Shown piece by piece: positions 37,131-45,542 of a DNA stretch of 64,000 nt; position 1 is the stretch's first letter, and each line of letters opens with the position of its first letter. Position numbers and translations under genes: made by a program. Source of the stretch: Shimia sagamensis. GTDB lineage: Bacteria > Pseudomonadota > Alphaproteobacteria > Rhodobacterales > Rhodobacteraceae. The DNA is taken from positions 62,001-126,000 of the forward strand of contig NZ_FXTY01000002.1 of NCBI RefSeq assembly GCF_900182745.1, in the 5' to 3' direction. The notes under the pieces are model-generated. The model did no database searches, was not told the DNA's origin, and saw only the letters and a list, made by a program, of their open reading frames with translations.

Positions 37131-38878
37131 CTTTGGACCCAATCACCCTCACGGTGATACAAGCTGGCCTGCAGCAGGTGTGTGATGAAATGGATCTTGC
37201 CTTTTCTCGTGCCGCGTTCTCTCCGGTCATAGCCGAAGCCAATGACCGTTCTGACGGCATTTATGCTGCGGCTGATGGGGCATTGATCGCCCAGGGATCC
37301 GCCGGCCTGCCTGTCTTTGTCGGGACAATGCAGTATTCGACACGCACGCTCATTGAAATGATTGTCTCGGGTGACGTCGCGGCGCCAAGTCCCGGCGACA
37401 TCTACATTGTGAACGATCCGTATCTGGGTGGTACCCACCTTATGGACGTGCGCTTTGCCAAGCCATTTTATCGCGACGGCAAAATCTTCTGTTGGCTTTC
37501 CAACACTGGCCATTGGCCGGATACAGGCGGTGCTGTACCGGGCGGCTTCTCGGCCTCTGCCACAGCTGTGGAACAAGAAGGTTTGCGCTTACCTCCCGTC
37601 AAACTGTTCAAGCAAGGCCTTCTGGACAAAGAGATTTTTTTCATCATTCGGTCCAATATTCGCGTCGCAGAGCAACGTATTGGCGATGTGCAAGCTCAGG
37701 CCGCGGCTCTACTCGTCGGCGAAACTCGATTGGCTGCCCTCTTGGACCGCTATGGCGACCATTCAGTTTGTGATGCGATCGATGAGTTAAACCAACGCGC
37801 CACGCAACAAATGCAGAATTGTCTTCATGACATTCCGGTCGGCACCTATGTTGCAAAGGCTTTTGTAGATAGCGACGGCGTGGTCAACAAACCACTGACC
37901 ATTGAATTGTCTGTGGTCAAATCTGGCCACAACCTTGTTTTTGACTTCAGCGGCAGCAGCCCGCCTTGTCTGGGGCCTATGAATTCCGTCCGCGCCACCA
38001 CCTACAGCGCCGTCTACCTCGCGATGCGCCATATCTTCCCGCATGTTCCTATGAACGCCGGCGCATTTAGGCCATTCGACATCACCGGAATTGAAAACAC
38101 TTTTCTGGACGCCCAATATCCCCGCCCTGTCTCCGGATGTGCAGCCGAAGTCTCCCAACGCATAGCTGAGGCCGTGTTTGCAGCTTTGGTCGACGCATTA
38201 CCAGACAAGGTCACCGCCGCCCCAGCTGGAACCAGCGGCAACTTCGCGCTTGGCGGTTTCGATCCCGACCGCAATCGCGACTATGTCATGTACCAAATTT
38301 CCGGTGGCGGTTATGGAGGGAATGCCGATCATGACGGTCTCACCAATGGCTGTTCAACCATCGGCATCTCCAAAGCCCCTCCCATTGAAATCATGGAACA
38401 GGCTTATCCAGTACTCTACCACCACTATGCGTTGCACGAAGGCTCCGGTGGCGCAGGCAAACACCGTGGAGGGTTTGGTCTAGATTATGAAGTAGAGCTG
38501 CGCCGAGGTCAGGCGAAGGCCAGCTTTGTCATGGACCACGGGCGATTTGGGCCACAAGGCGCATTGGGCGGCGCAGACGGCGGTCTTAACAAAGTGACGG
38601 TCCATCGAAACGGTATGGCCTACACACCTGAGCATCTTTCCAAAGAACAAGACATCCCTCTATGCGCAGGGGATCACGTACATGTCCAAACGCCCGGCGG
38701 TGGAGGTTATGGATCGCCCCTTGATCGCAAGCCAAGCCTTGTGCTCGAAGATGTACGCTTGGGGCGATATTCCGAACAACAGGCCAAAGACTTTTTTGGT
38801 GTTGTGTTCACCGGCACGCCTCCAATTGTTGACACAAATGCCACGCAGCTGCTACGCGCGAAAAAGCGCGCCATCTAA
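37127..38878 (+). CDS. hyuB: Hydantoinase/oxoprolinase family protein, subunit B
   Basis: This is the partner of HyuA, which together open a lactam or imide ring at the cost of ATP. The 583-residue protein shows family blocks IYIVNDPYLGGTHLMDV, CWLSNTGHWPDTGGAVPGG, EVSQRIAEAVFAAL, the Gly-rich GGGYGGNADHDG with LHEGSGGAGKHRGG, and a C-terminal VQTPGGGGYGSPLDR. The ATG overlaps the hyuA stop. The last codons and stop lie inside a terminator-like hairpin. Substrate is unknown; the product of the reductase in the neighbouring operon would be a six-membered lactam. Confidence 0.88.
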   Translation: MTLDPITLTVIQAGLQQVCDEMDLAFSRAAFSPVIAEANDRSDGIYAAADGALIAQGSAGLPVFVGTMQYSTRTLIEMIVSGDVAAPSPGDIYIVNDPYLGGTHLMDVRFAKPFYRDGKIFCWLSNTGHWPDTGGAVPGGFSASATAVEQEGLRLPPVKLFKQGLLDKEIFFIIRSNIRVAEQRIGDVQAQAAALLVGETRLAALLDRYGDHSVCDAIDELNQRATQQMQNCLHDIPVGTYVAKAFVDSDGVVNKPLTIELSVVKSGHNLVFDFSGSSPPCLGPMNSVRATTYSAVYLAMRHIFPHVPMNAGAFRPFDITGIENTFLDAQYPRPVSGCAAEVSQRIAEAVFAALVDALPDKVTAAPAGTSGNFALGGFDPDRNRDYVMYQISGGGYGGNADHDGLTNGCSTIGISKAPPIEIMEQAYPVLYHHYALHEGSGGAGKHRGGFGLDYEVELRRGQAKASFVMDHGRFGPQGALGGADGGLNKVTVHRNGMAYTPEHLSKEQDIPLCAGDHVHVQTPGGGGYGSPLDRKPSLVLEDVRLGRYSEQQAKDFFGVVFTGTPPIVDTNATQLLRAKKRAI

Positions 38879-38891
38879 TATGGCGCGCTTT
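38863..38891 (+). terminator. 12-bp perfect hairpin spanning the hyuB stop codon
   Basis: AAAGCGCGCCAT-CTAAT-ATGGCGCGCTTT is a perfect 12-bp inverted repeat whose loop holds the hyuB TAA. The downstream arm ends in TTT only, so it is a weak intrinsic terminator. It sits between convergent hyuB and gcdH and could serve both or protect 3' ends. Confidence 0.6.
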
Positions 38892-38915
38892 AACGTGACC
38901 TATTAACACTGTGAT

Positions 38916-40130
38916 TTAAAAGAAGGATTGCAGTCCTGTTTGAGCACGACCCAAGATCAATGCATGCACATCATGCGTGCCTTCATAGGTGTTTACAGTT
39001 TCCAGGTTCACCATGTGACGGATCACGCCAAACTCAAGGCTAATGCCGTTGCCGCCATGCATATCGCGTGACATGCGCGCAATATCTAGTGCCTTGCCAC
39101 AGTTGTTGCGCTTGATGATCGACACCATTTCCGGCGCGGCTTTTGCCTCATCCATCAGACGGCCAACCCTCAGCGCGGCTTGAAGACCCAGAGAGATCTC
39201 GGTCTGCATGTTTGCCAACTTCAGCTGGAACAGCTGCGTTTGCGCCAGTGGCTTGCCAAACTGTTTGCGGTCCAGGCCATACTGACGCGCCGCGTGCCAG
39301 CAGAACTCCGCTGCCCCCATCGCACCCCATGCAATGCCATACCGCGCACGGTTCAGACAGCCGAATGGACCTTTCAGGCCTTCGACATTTGGCAGCAGAG
39401 CATCTTCGGACACTTCCACATTCTCGAGCACAATCTCACCGGTGATCGACGCGCGCAACGAGGCCTTGTGCATGATCTTTGGAGCTGAAAGTCCCTTGGT
39501 GCCTTTATCCAAAACAAAGCCGCGGATCTTGCCACCATGTGCGTCTGACTTGGCCCACACCACAAACACATCTGCAATTGGCGAGTTGGAAATCCACATT
39601 TTTGCACCATTCAGCACATAGCCACCGTCCACCTTTTTGGCAGTGGTTTTCATGCTGCCCGGATCAGATCCCGCATCCGGCTCGGTCAGTCCAAAGCAGC
39701 CAATCCATTCGCCAGACGCCAGTTTTGGCAGGTACTTCTTGCGCTGCTCTTCAGAGCCATAGGCGTAGATCGGATACATCACCAGTGAGCTCTGCACCGA
39801 CATCATCGAACGATAGCCGCTGTCCACACGCTCCACTTCGCGCGCCACAAGACCGTAGGTAACGTAGCCAGCACCAATACCGCCGTATTCTTCTGGGATG
39901 GTGGTGCCCAACAGGCCCATCTCGCCCATCTCGGCAAAAATCGCCGGATCGGTCTCTTCCTGCTCAAACGCAGCGGTAACCCGTGGCGCCAGCTTTTCGT
40001 CACAATAAGCGCGTGCGGCATCCCGGATCATACGCTCATCTTCTTCAAGCTGGCTTTCAATCAGAAACGGGTCTTCCCAGTTGAACGAACCCAATTCCGG
40101 TTTGGACTGTGGTGCCAGATCCTTGGCCAT
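38916..40130 (-). CDS. gcdH: Glutaryl-CoA dehydrogenase
   Basis: This FAD enzyme oxidatively decarboxylates glutaryl-CoA to crotonyl-CoA, passing electrons to ETF. The 404-residue protein resembles GcdH more than other acyl-CoA dehydrogenases: [12 protein letters not shown]-type loop ([16 protein letters not shown]), [33 protein letters not shown], and the catalytic glutamate at about E383 in [16 protein letters not shown]. The ATG 40130 follows a purine-rich site; a Met 12 codons upstream is not needed. A 6-bp hairpin (40147-40163) lies in its leader. It is divergent from the XRE-cupin regulator. Confidence 0.92.
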   Translation of the reverse strand: MAKDLAPQSKPELGSFNWEDPFLIESQLEEDERMIRDAARAYCDEKLAPRVTAAFEQEETDPAIFAEMGEMGLLGTTIPEEYGGIGAGYVTYGLVAREVERVDSGYRSMMSVQSSLVMYPIYAYGSEEQRKKYLPKLASGEWIGCFGLTEPDAGSDPGSMKTTAKKVDGGYVLNGAKMWISNSPIADVFVVWAKSDAHGGKIRGFVLDKGTKGLSAPKIMHKASLRASITGEIVLENVEVSEDALLPNVEGLKGPFGCLNRARYGIAWGAMGAAEFCWHAARQYGLDRKQFGKPLAQTQLFQLKLANMQTEISLGLQAALRVGRLMDEAKAAPEMVSIIKRNNCGKALDIARMSRDMHGGNGISLEFGVIRHMVNLETVNTYEGTHDVHALILGRAQTGLQSFF

Positions 40131-40313
40131 GGTCTCTCCTTCCGTCCGCCTCACATAGAGGCGCAAAACATCAATTTCCGTTGTAGCCCAAAATGTCCGT
40201 CCCTGCCTCTACGTCAAGGCAACCCGTATCAAACGCCGCTACGTCGCGAAAACTTTCTTGCCTTCTATTGCGCAGAATATTGAGCATTGCTAGACCCAAT
40301 TGATCAAAGTTTC

Positions 40314-40356
40314 GTTGCGTCCTGTTGGCACAGTGTATCACATCAACAGGCGCAAC
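40314..40356 (+). promoter_or_regulatory. Long imperfect inverted repeat before the XRE-cupin gene
   Basis: Arm GTTGCG-t-CCTGTTG (40314-40327) pairs with CAACAGGCGCAAC (40344-40356): 13 pairs with one bulged T, around a 16-base loop. The right arm abuts the CGGAGG Shine-Dalgarno of the regulator gene. It may be an autoregulatory operator in the gcdH/regulator divergent region, or a 5'-UTR hairpin. Confidence 0.55.
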
Positions 40357-40368
40357 ACGGAGGACCCG

Positions 40369-40938
40369 ATGAGCGATCCGTTTGACGTAGGCGACCGCCT
40401 TAAAAAACTGCGCCTTTCCGCAGGATTGAGTCAGCGTCAACTGGCGCAATACGCTGGCGTGCCCCATGGTCAGATCTCGATGATCGAAACCAATCGCTCC
40501 AGTCCCTCTGTTGCCAGCTTGCGCAAGATATTGGGCGGCATGGGTATGTCTATGGGAGAGTTCTTTGAACCGGAAACCCATGCTCCAGGGCAAGTTTTCT
40601 TTGGTCCAGAGGCTCTCTCTGACCTTACGTCACAACTGGGCGCCGAGGCTTCGAAACTGACCCTCAAACAGGTAGGAAACGCCAAAGACCACGGCTTGCA
40701 GATCCTGCGTGAACACTACGCCCCAGGAGCTGACACCGGTGAAACCATGCTATCCCACCCCGCAAACGAAGGCGGCATTGTGCTCTCAGGCGAACTCGAA
40801 GTGACCGTGGGCCCCCAAACCCAAACCCTGCGTGCCGGGGACAGCTATCTGTTTGACAGCCGACAACCACACCGCTTCCGCAACATCTCTGACAAACCGG
40901 CCGAGGTGGTTTCCGCCTGTACGCCGCCATACCTCTGA
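40369..40938 (+). CDS. XRE-family regulator with C-terminal cupin domain
   Basis: This 189-residue regulator of the PuuR/MppR type has an HTH at about residues 8-62 (LRLSAGLSQRQLAQYAGVPH; ISMIETNRSSPSVASLRKIL). A cupin sensor domain follows at about 115-185 (SGELEVTVGPQTQTLRAGDS, YLFDSRQPHRFRN). The ATG 40369 follows CGGAGG by six bases. It is divergent from gcdH and ten bp upstream of the CoA-transferase gene, so it most likely controls glutaryl-CoA metabolism here and perhaps the adjacent transporter. Confidence 0.88.
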   Translation: MSDPFDVGDRLKKLRLSAGLSQRQLAQYAGVPHGQISMIETNRSSPSVASLRKILGGMGMSMGEFFEPETHAPGQVFFGPEALSDLTSQLGAEASKLTLKQVGNAKDHGLQILREHYAPGADTGETMLSHPANEGGIVLSGELEVTVGPQTQTLRAGDSYLFDSRQPHRFRNISDKPAEVVSACTPPYL

Positions 40939-40947
40939 AGGCTCCCC

Positions 40948-42060
40948 ATGACCCCACTCAAAGGTCTTAAAGTTGTAGAACTCGCCCGCATTTTGGCTGG
41001 CCCCTGGATTGGCCAATCGCTGGCCGACCTTGGTGCTGAAGTTATCAAAGTGGAAGCTCCGCAAGGTGATGACACCCGAACCTGGGGCCCGCCCTTTATC
41101 GAGCGCGACGGCGACAAAACCGCAGCCTATTTCTACGCAGCAAATCGCGGCAAGACCTCCGTGGTCGCGGATTTCCGAACTGAGAAAGGCCGCGCCCAGG
41201 TGCTGGAACTGATCAAAGACGCCGATATTCTAATCGAGAACTTCAAAGTTGGCGGGTTGAAGAAATACGGTTTGGACTACGACACGCTATCCCAAGTCAA
41301 TCCGCGCCTGATCTACTGCTCGATCACCGGCTTTGGCCAAACTGGCCCTTATGCCTCCCGCGCTGGCTATGATTTCCTGTTGCAGGGCATGTCTGGCCTG
41401 ATGTCGATCACCGGCGAGCCAGAACGCCAACCACAAAAGGTTGGTGTCGCGGTCACGGACGTGGTCACGGGTCTCTATGGCACCATCGGTATTCTTGCCG
41501 CTGTGGAGCAACGCCATGCCACTGGCAAAGGCCAACACATCGACATGTCTTTGTTGGATTGTGCCACGGCCATGCTCGCCAATCAGGCAATGAACTACCT
41601 GGCCACCGGCGACAGCCCAAATCGCAAAGGCAACGCACATCCCAACATTGCACCATATCAAGTGGTGCCCACATCGGACGGCCACATCATCATTGCGGTG
41701 GGCAATGACGGTCAATTCCAACGTCTTTGTGGCGTTCTTTCGCGTGGCGACTTAGGGGATGCACCGGACTATGCAACCAACCAATTGCGCGTCGCCAATC
41801 GCGAAGCGCTGACCAAACAGATCGAGCTGGAAACCAGTAAGTGGACATCGGAAAATCTGCTGTCCGCTTTGGAAGCAGCCACAGTCCCTGCTGGCCCGAT
41901 CAACTCCATTGAGCAAGCGCTCACCGATCCCCAAGTCGAAGCCCGCGGTATGGTGGTTGAGGCCGAAGGCGTGCGGGGCTTGCGCGGTCCTTGGGTGTTC
42001 TCGGACGCAGAGCTGGCGATAAACCGCACCGCGCCTGTTCTGCCAAAACCTGAGACTTAA
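40948..42060 (+). CDS. CaiB/BaiF-family CoA transferase (succinyl-CoA:glutarate type likely)
   Basis: This family III CoA transferase has 370 residues. It starts PLKGLKVVELARILAGPW, and the catalytic aspartate is D142 in SRAGYDFLLQGMSGLM; ADLGAEVIKVEAPQGDDTR and TGKGQHIDMSLLDCATAMLA are also typical. Next to gcdH, the best guess is activation of glutarate to glutaryl-CoA with a donor such as succinyl-CoA, as in SUGCT. That is by context. Its TAA overlaps the stop of the convergent livF-like gene: the two stops share the palindrome TTAA. Confidence 0.85.
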   Translation: MTPLKGLKVVELARILAGPWIGQSLADLGAEVIKVEAPQGDDTRTWGPPFIERDGDKTAAYFYAANRGKTSVVADFRTEKGRAQVLELIKDADILIENFKVGGLKKYGLDYDTLSQVNPRLIYCSITGFGQTGPYASRAGYDFLLQGMSGLMSITGEPERQPQKVGVAVTDVVTGLYGTIGILAAVEQRHATGKGQHIDMSLLDCATAMLANQAMNYLATGDSPNRKGNAHPNIAPYQVVPTSDGHIIIAVGNDGQFQRLCGVLSRGDLGDAPDYATNQLRVANREALTKQIELETSKWTSENLLSALEAATVPAGPINSIEQALTDPQVEARGMVVEAEGVRGLRGPWVFSDAELAINRTAPVLPKPET

Positions 42061-42746
42061 ACCCCAAGGTACCTATCGGTCTCTTCTGGCCCCAAATCAC
42101 CAAACGCTCCGGCCCAGACCGTGCGTCCCTTTTCAAGGATAACCGCACAGTCAGCCACCTGCCCCAATTCTTTTAGCGACTTGTCGATCGCAATGATCGC
42201 CATACCAGTCTCCGCTTTCAGCTTGGCCACAGCTTCCCAGATTTCCTGCCGGATCACCGGTGCCAACCCCTCGGTGGCCTCATCCAGAATAAGTAACTTT
42301 GGATTGGTCATCAGCGCGCGACCAATCGCCAACATCTGTTGCTCCCCACCGGAGAGCGAAGCTGCTGACTGATCACGCCGCTCTTCCAAGCGCGGAAACA
42401 GGCGACACACCGCCTCAAAGTCCCAAGCCCCTTTGCGGGCGGCCGCAATCAAGTTCTCGTGCACCGACAGATTTGCGAAACATCGGCGCCCCTCCGGCAC
42501 CAAACCAATGCCCAATCGAGCAGCCTTATAGGACGGCAACGCCCCGATATCCTGCCCGCCAAATTGCACCGCGCCATCCGAGTTCTTGAGCATCCGGCAC
42601 ATGACTTTCACGGTGGTGGTCTTGCCCATACCGTTGCGTCCCATCAGCGCCAAAACTTCGCCTTCACCAACGCTCAACGACACATCAAACAGCGCCTGAC
42701 TTGGACCATAAAACGCCGCGACATTTTTTAGCTCGATCAAACTCAT
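42057..42746 (-). CDS. livF: Branched-chain-type ABC transporter ATPase, second system, LivF-like
   Basis: This 229-residue ATPase has Walker A GRNGMGKTT, signature LSGGEQQMLAIGRAL and Walker B LLILDEATEGL, with Ala in place of the usual Pro after Glu, which is seen in some LivF proteins. It is the last gene of the second transporter operon. It overlaps the livG-like gene by four bases and is tail-to-tail with the CoA transferase. Confidence 0.92.
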   Translation of the reverse strand: MSLIELKNVAAFYGPSQALFDVSLSVGEGEVLALMGRNGMGKTTTVKVMCRMLKNSDGAVQFGGQDIGALPSYKAARLGIGLVPEGRRCFANLSVHENLIAAARKGAWDFEAVCRLFPRLEERRDQSAASLSGGEQQMLAIGRALMTNPKLLILDEATEGLAPVIRQEIWEAVAKLKAETGMAIIAIDKSLKELGQVADCAVILEKGRTVWAGAFGDLGPEETDRYLGV

Positions 42747-43498
42747 GCTGGCACCTCGTCGCCCAGATAGGCCCGCCGAATTTCCGGGTTCACTTTGATT
42801 TCCTCTGGCGTGCCAGTTGCGATCACCTCGCCATAAACCAACACACTAATCCGATCCGCCAACGCAAAAACCGCATCCATATCGTGCTCGATCAACAGAA
42901 TTGGTGCTTCTTTCCGCAACTCCGTCAAAAGCCCAATCATTTGTTGCGCCCCTTCCAAGCCCAGTCCTGCCATCGGCTCATCCATCAGGAAAGCTTTGGG
43001 TTTAAGGGTCAGGGCAACTGCCACCTCAAGCTGCCGTCGTTGACCATGACTCAAATCAGCAGTCCGTGTCGTTGCAAACTCAGCCAGGCCAACCTGCGCC
43101 AGTGCCGCCTTAGCGGCAGATACAAGCCGCACATCTTTCATGACCGGCTTAAAGAACGCCATCACATTGCCGCGTTGCCCCAGTGCTCCAAGCACCGCGT
43201 TTTGCAACACGGTGTGCTCCATGGCGAGCGACGAAATCTGAAATGTTCTCCCCAACCCTTTGCGTGCACGCTCTGCTGGTCCAACGTCGGTCAGATGCTC
43301 ATCCATCAGGCTGACTGCACCACTATCGGAGGCCAAATGCCCGGTGATTTGCTGGATCAACGTCGATTTCCCAGCCCCATTGGGCCCAATCAAGGCGTGG
43401 ATTTCCCCTTTGCGCAAATCCAATGACACATCGTTGGTCGCTTTGAGGGCACCAAAGCTTTTGAAAAGTCGATCTGTGCGCAACACCACATCAGTCAT
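42743..43498 (-). CDS. livG: Branched-chain-type ABC transporter ATPase, second system, LivG-like
   Basis: This 251-residue ATPase has Walker A GPNGAGKST, signature DLSHGQRRQLEVAVALT and Walker B KAFLMDEPMAGLG. The ATG 43498 is used; it overlaps the end of the livM-like gene by eight bases. An upstream extension of ten codons is open but lies fully within that gene. Confidence 0.9.
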   Translation of the reverse strand: MTDVVLRTDRLFKSFGALKATNDVSLDLRKGEIHALIGPNGAGKSTLIQQITGHLASDSGAVSLMDEHLTDVGPAERARKGLGRTFQISSLAMEHTVLQNAVLGALGQRGNVMAFFKPVMKDVRLVSAAKAALAQVGLAEFATTRTADLSHGQRRQLEVAVALTLKPKAFLMDEPMAGLGLEGAQQMIGLLTELRKEAPILLIEHDMDAVFALADRISVLVYGEVIATGTPEEIKVNPEIRRAYLGDEVPA

Positions 43499-44474
43499 GG
43501 GCTTTCTCCCGACCTGCAAAGGCACCAATCAAGCCCCCCTTCGCAAAAAGCACGATACCGAGCAGCAGCGCGCCTAAGTAGACATGCCAGAACTCTGACA
43601 GACCCCCGAGCGTATGCTCCAGAAGAATAAAGATCATCGCGCCAATCACTGGCCCAAACAGACGCCCCACCCCACCGATGATGATGAAAATAATGATCTC
43701 ACCCGACATCTGCCAACTCAGCATGGTGGGGCTGACAAACCGGTTGAGGTCCGCAAACAACGCCCCAGCCAGTCCGGTCACCGCGCCGGAAATCACAAAA
43801 GCCACCAGCCGAAGGTGGTACGGCTTCAGGCCAACCGACAACACGCGCGTCTCATTCTGCCGCGCCGCGCTTAGCGCCAAACCAAAGGCCGATTTGTGAA
43901 TTGCATTCATCAGCAGCAACACCAGACACAGGATCACAAAACACAGGCCAAAGAACTGGATTGGCACCAGTGTGTTCAACCCCGGAAACCCGTTGCGCAC
44001 ATAGATCGATAGGCCATCTTCGCCGCCATAGGCAGGCCAGCTGATCGCGAAGTAGTAGACCATCTGCCCAAAGGCCAAAGTGATCATAATGAAATACACG
44101 CCTGAGGTTCGAAGGCTCAGTACCCCGATCGCCAGCGCCGCCAGCGCACTTGTCACCATCGCCACCAGCCAGATCACTGGCATCGATTTGGTTCCCTCGA
44201 TCAGAAACGGTGCTTCCATAATTGGTGCGTAGGACTGTGCATGGCTCGCCAAAATTCCCATCGCGTAGCCACCAATTCCGAAAAACGCCGCATGCCCCAA
44301 GCTCACCAACCCGCCTGTGCCCAGTGCCAGGTTCAACCCAACGCCGGCCAATGCAAAAATCGCGGCCCGTGTCGCCAAGGTAATGATAAATGGCTCATCC
44401 GCCATCAACGCCCAAAGCGGCACCCCAAGCAGCACAGCTAATGAAGCAACGTTGATCCAAGTTTCGCGTGTCAT
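43491..44474 (-). CDS. livM: Branched-chain-type ABC transporter permease, second system, LivM-like
   Basis: This 327-residue inner-membrane permease has the LivM signature GVGLNLALGTGGLVSLGHAA near the N-terminus, the ATPase-coupling loop SAARQNETRVLSVGLKPYHL, and IIFIIIGGVGRLFGPVIGA toward the end. It starts one base after the livH-like gene stop, so it is tightly coupled. Confidence 0.92.
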   Translation of the reverse strand: MTRETWINVASLAVLLGVPLWALMADEPFIITLATRAAIFALAGVGLNLALGTGGLVSLGHAAFFGIGGYAMGILASHAQSYAPIMEAPFLIEGTKSMPVIWLVAMVTSALAALAIGVLSLRTSGVYFIMITLAFGQMVYYFAISWPAYGGEDGLSIYVRNGFPGLNTLVPIQFFGLCFVILCLVLLLMNAIHKSAFGLALSAARQNETRVLSVGLKPYHLRLVAFVISGAVTGLAGALFADLNRFVSPTMLSWQMSGEIIIFIIIGGVGRLFGPVIGAMIFILLEHTLGGLSEFWHVYLGALLLGIVLFAKGGLIGAFAGREKAHD

Positions 44475-44475
44475 C

Positions 44476-45393
44476 TTAGGCCACCCCATATAGTCCGCGA
44501 GGGCGGAACACCAAAACGCCTGCCATCAGGATATAAATCAGCATCGATGCCAACGCAGAGCCGACAGTCACCGCCGAGGATGGCTCCAAAAACAGTGCAA
44601 AAATCTGCGGCAACAAAATCCGGCCCATTGTATCCGTGAACCCCACCAAAAGTGCGCCAACAAACGCCCCTTTGATCGAGCCAATGCCACCAATCACAAT
44701 CACCACAAATGCCAAAATCAGCACAGGCTCGCCCATGCCAACCTGAACCGATTGAATGGCCCCTACCAAGGCTCCTGCAAAGCCAGCCAAAGCCGCGCCA
44801 AGCGCAAAAACAAAGGTATAGAGCTTGGCAATGTCCACGCCGAGGGCAGCGATCATTTCCCGATCAGCCTCCCCCGCACGGATGCGAATGCCCACGCGTG
44901 TGCGATTGATCAGGGCAAACATACCCCCCGCCACCAACAGGCCAATCACAATAATTGACAACCGGTAAGCCGGAAACTGGATGCCACCTGGCAAGGTCAC
45001 AGGCCCTGACAACACCTTCGGCACGTCGAGGAACAGCGGGAACGAGCCAAACATCCAGCGCGTGCCCTCCGAAAAAATTAGGATCAGCGCGAAAGTCGCC
45101 AGCACCTGATCCAAATGGTCCCGGTCATAGAGCCGCCGGATGATGGTCAACTCAATCAACGCGCCAGCCAGCGCTGCGGCGGCTAAAGAAGCCATCAAGG
45201 CCAGCACAAACGAGCCGGTTGCCGCTGCCACTGCTGCCGCTGCAAAGGCGCCAATCATGTAAAGCGACCCATGCGCCAAATTGATCAGTCCCATCACGCC
45301 AAAGACCAGCGTCAGTCCAGCGCTCATCAAAAATAGCATTACGCCAAACTGTAACCCGTTCAGCATTTGCTCTATGAAAAGTAGTATTGTCAT
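44476..45393 (-). CDS. livH: Branched-chain-type ABC transporter permease, second system, LivH-like
   Basis: This 305-residue membrane permease has MSAGLTLVFGVMGLINLAHG, the coupling loop RAGEADREMIAALGVDIAKL and FVVIVIGGIGSIKGAFVGAL. The ATG 45393 is used in place of a Met nine codons upstream. A 150-bp gap with a stable hairpin separates it from the binding-protein gene, which usually lets the binding protein be made in excess. Confidence 0.92.
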   Translation of the reverse strand: MTILLFIEQMLNGLQFGVMLFLMSAGLTLVFGVMGLINLAHGSLYMIGAFAAAAVAAATGSFVLALMASLAAAALAGALIELTIIRRLYDRDHLDQVLATFALILIFSEGTRWMFGSFPLFLDVPKVLSGPVTLPGGIQFPAYRLSIIVIGLLVAGGMFALINRTRVGIRIRAGEADREMIAALGVDIAKLYTFVFALGAALAGFAGALVGAIQSVQVGMGEPVLILAFVVIVIGGIGSIKGAFVGALLVGFTDTMGRILLPQIFALFLEPSSAVTVGSALASMLIYILMAGVLVFRPRGLYGVA

Positions 45394-45512
45394 GGCCCTC
45401 GTCCGGTGCCAAAGAAGCACCCCTCCGCCAAATGATCAGCGCAGAAAATTTCGGTTATTCAGGATATTAAAGACGGAACATCATGCACCTACCCCACCAG
45501 GATGCATGGAAG

Positions 45513-45534
45513 GGGAAGGCCATAAAGCCTTCCC
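45513..45534 (-). other. Intercistronic hairpin between binding-protein and permease genes
   Basis: GGGAAGGC and GCCTTCCC form a perfect 8-bp stem with a six-base loop nine bases after the binding-protein stop codon. On the minus strand no T-run follows, so it looks like an mRNA-stabilising stem or partial terminator, not a full stop. Confidence 0.6.
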
Positions 45535-45542
45535 AAAATCAC

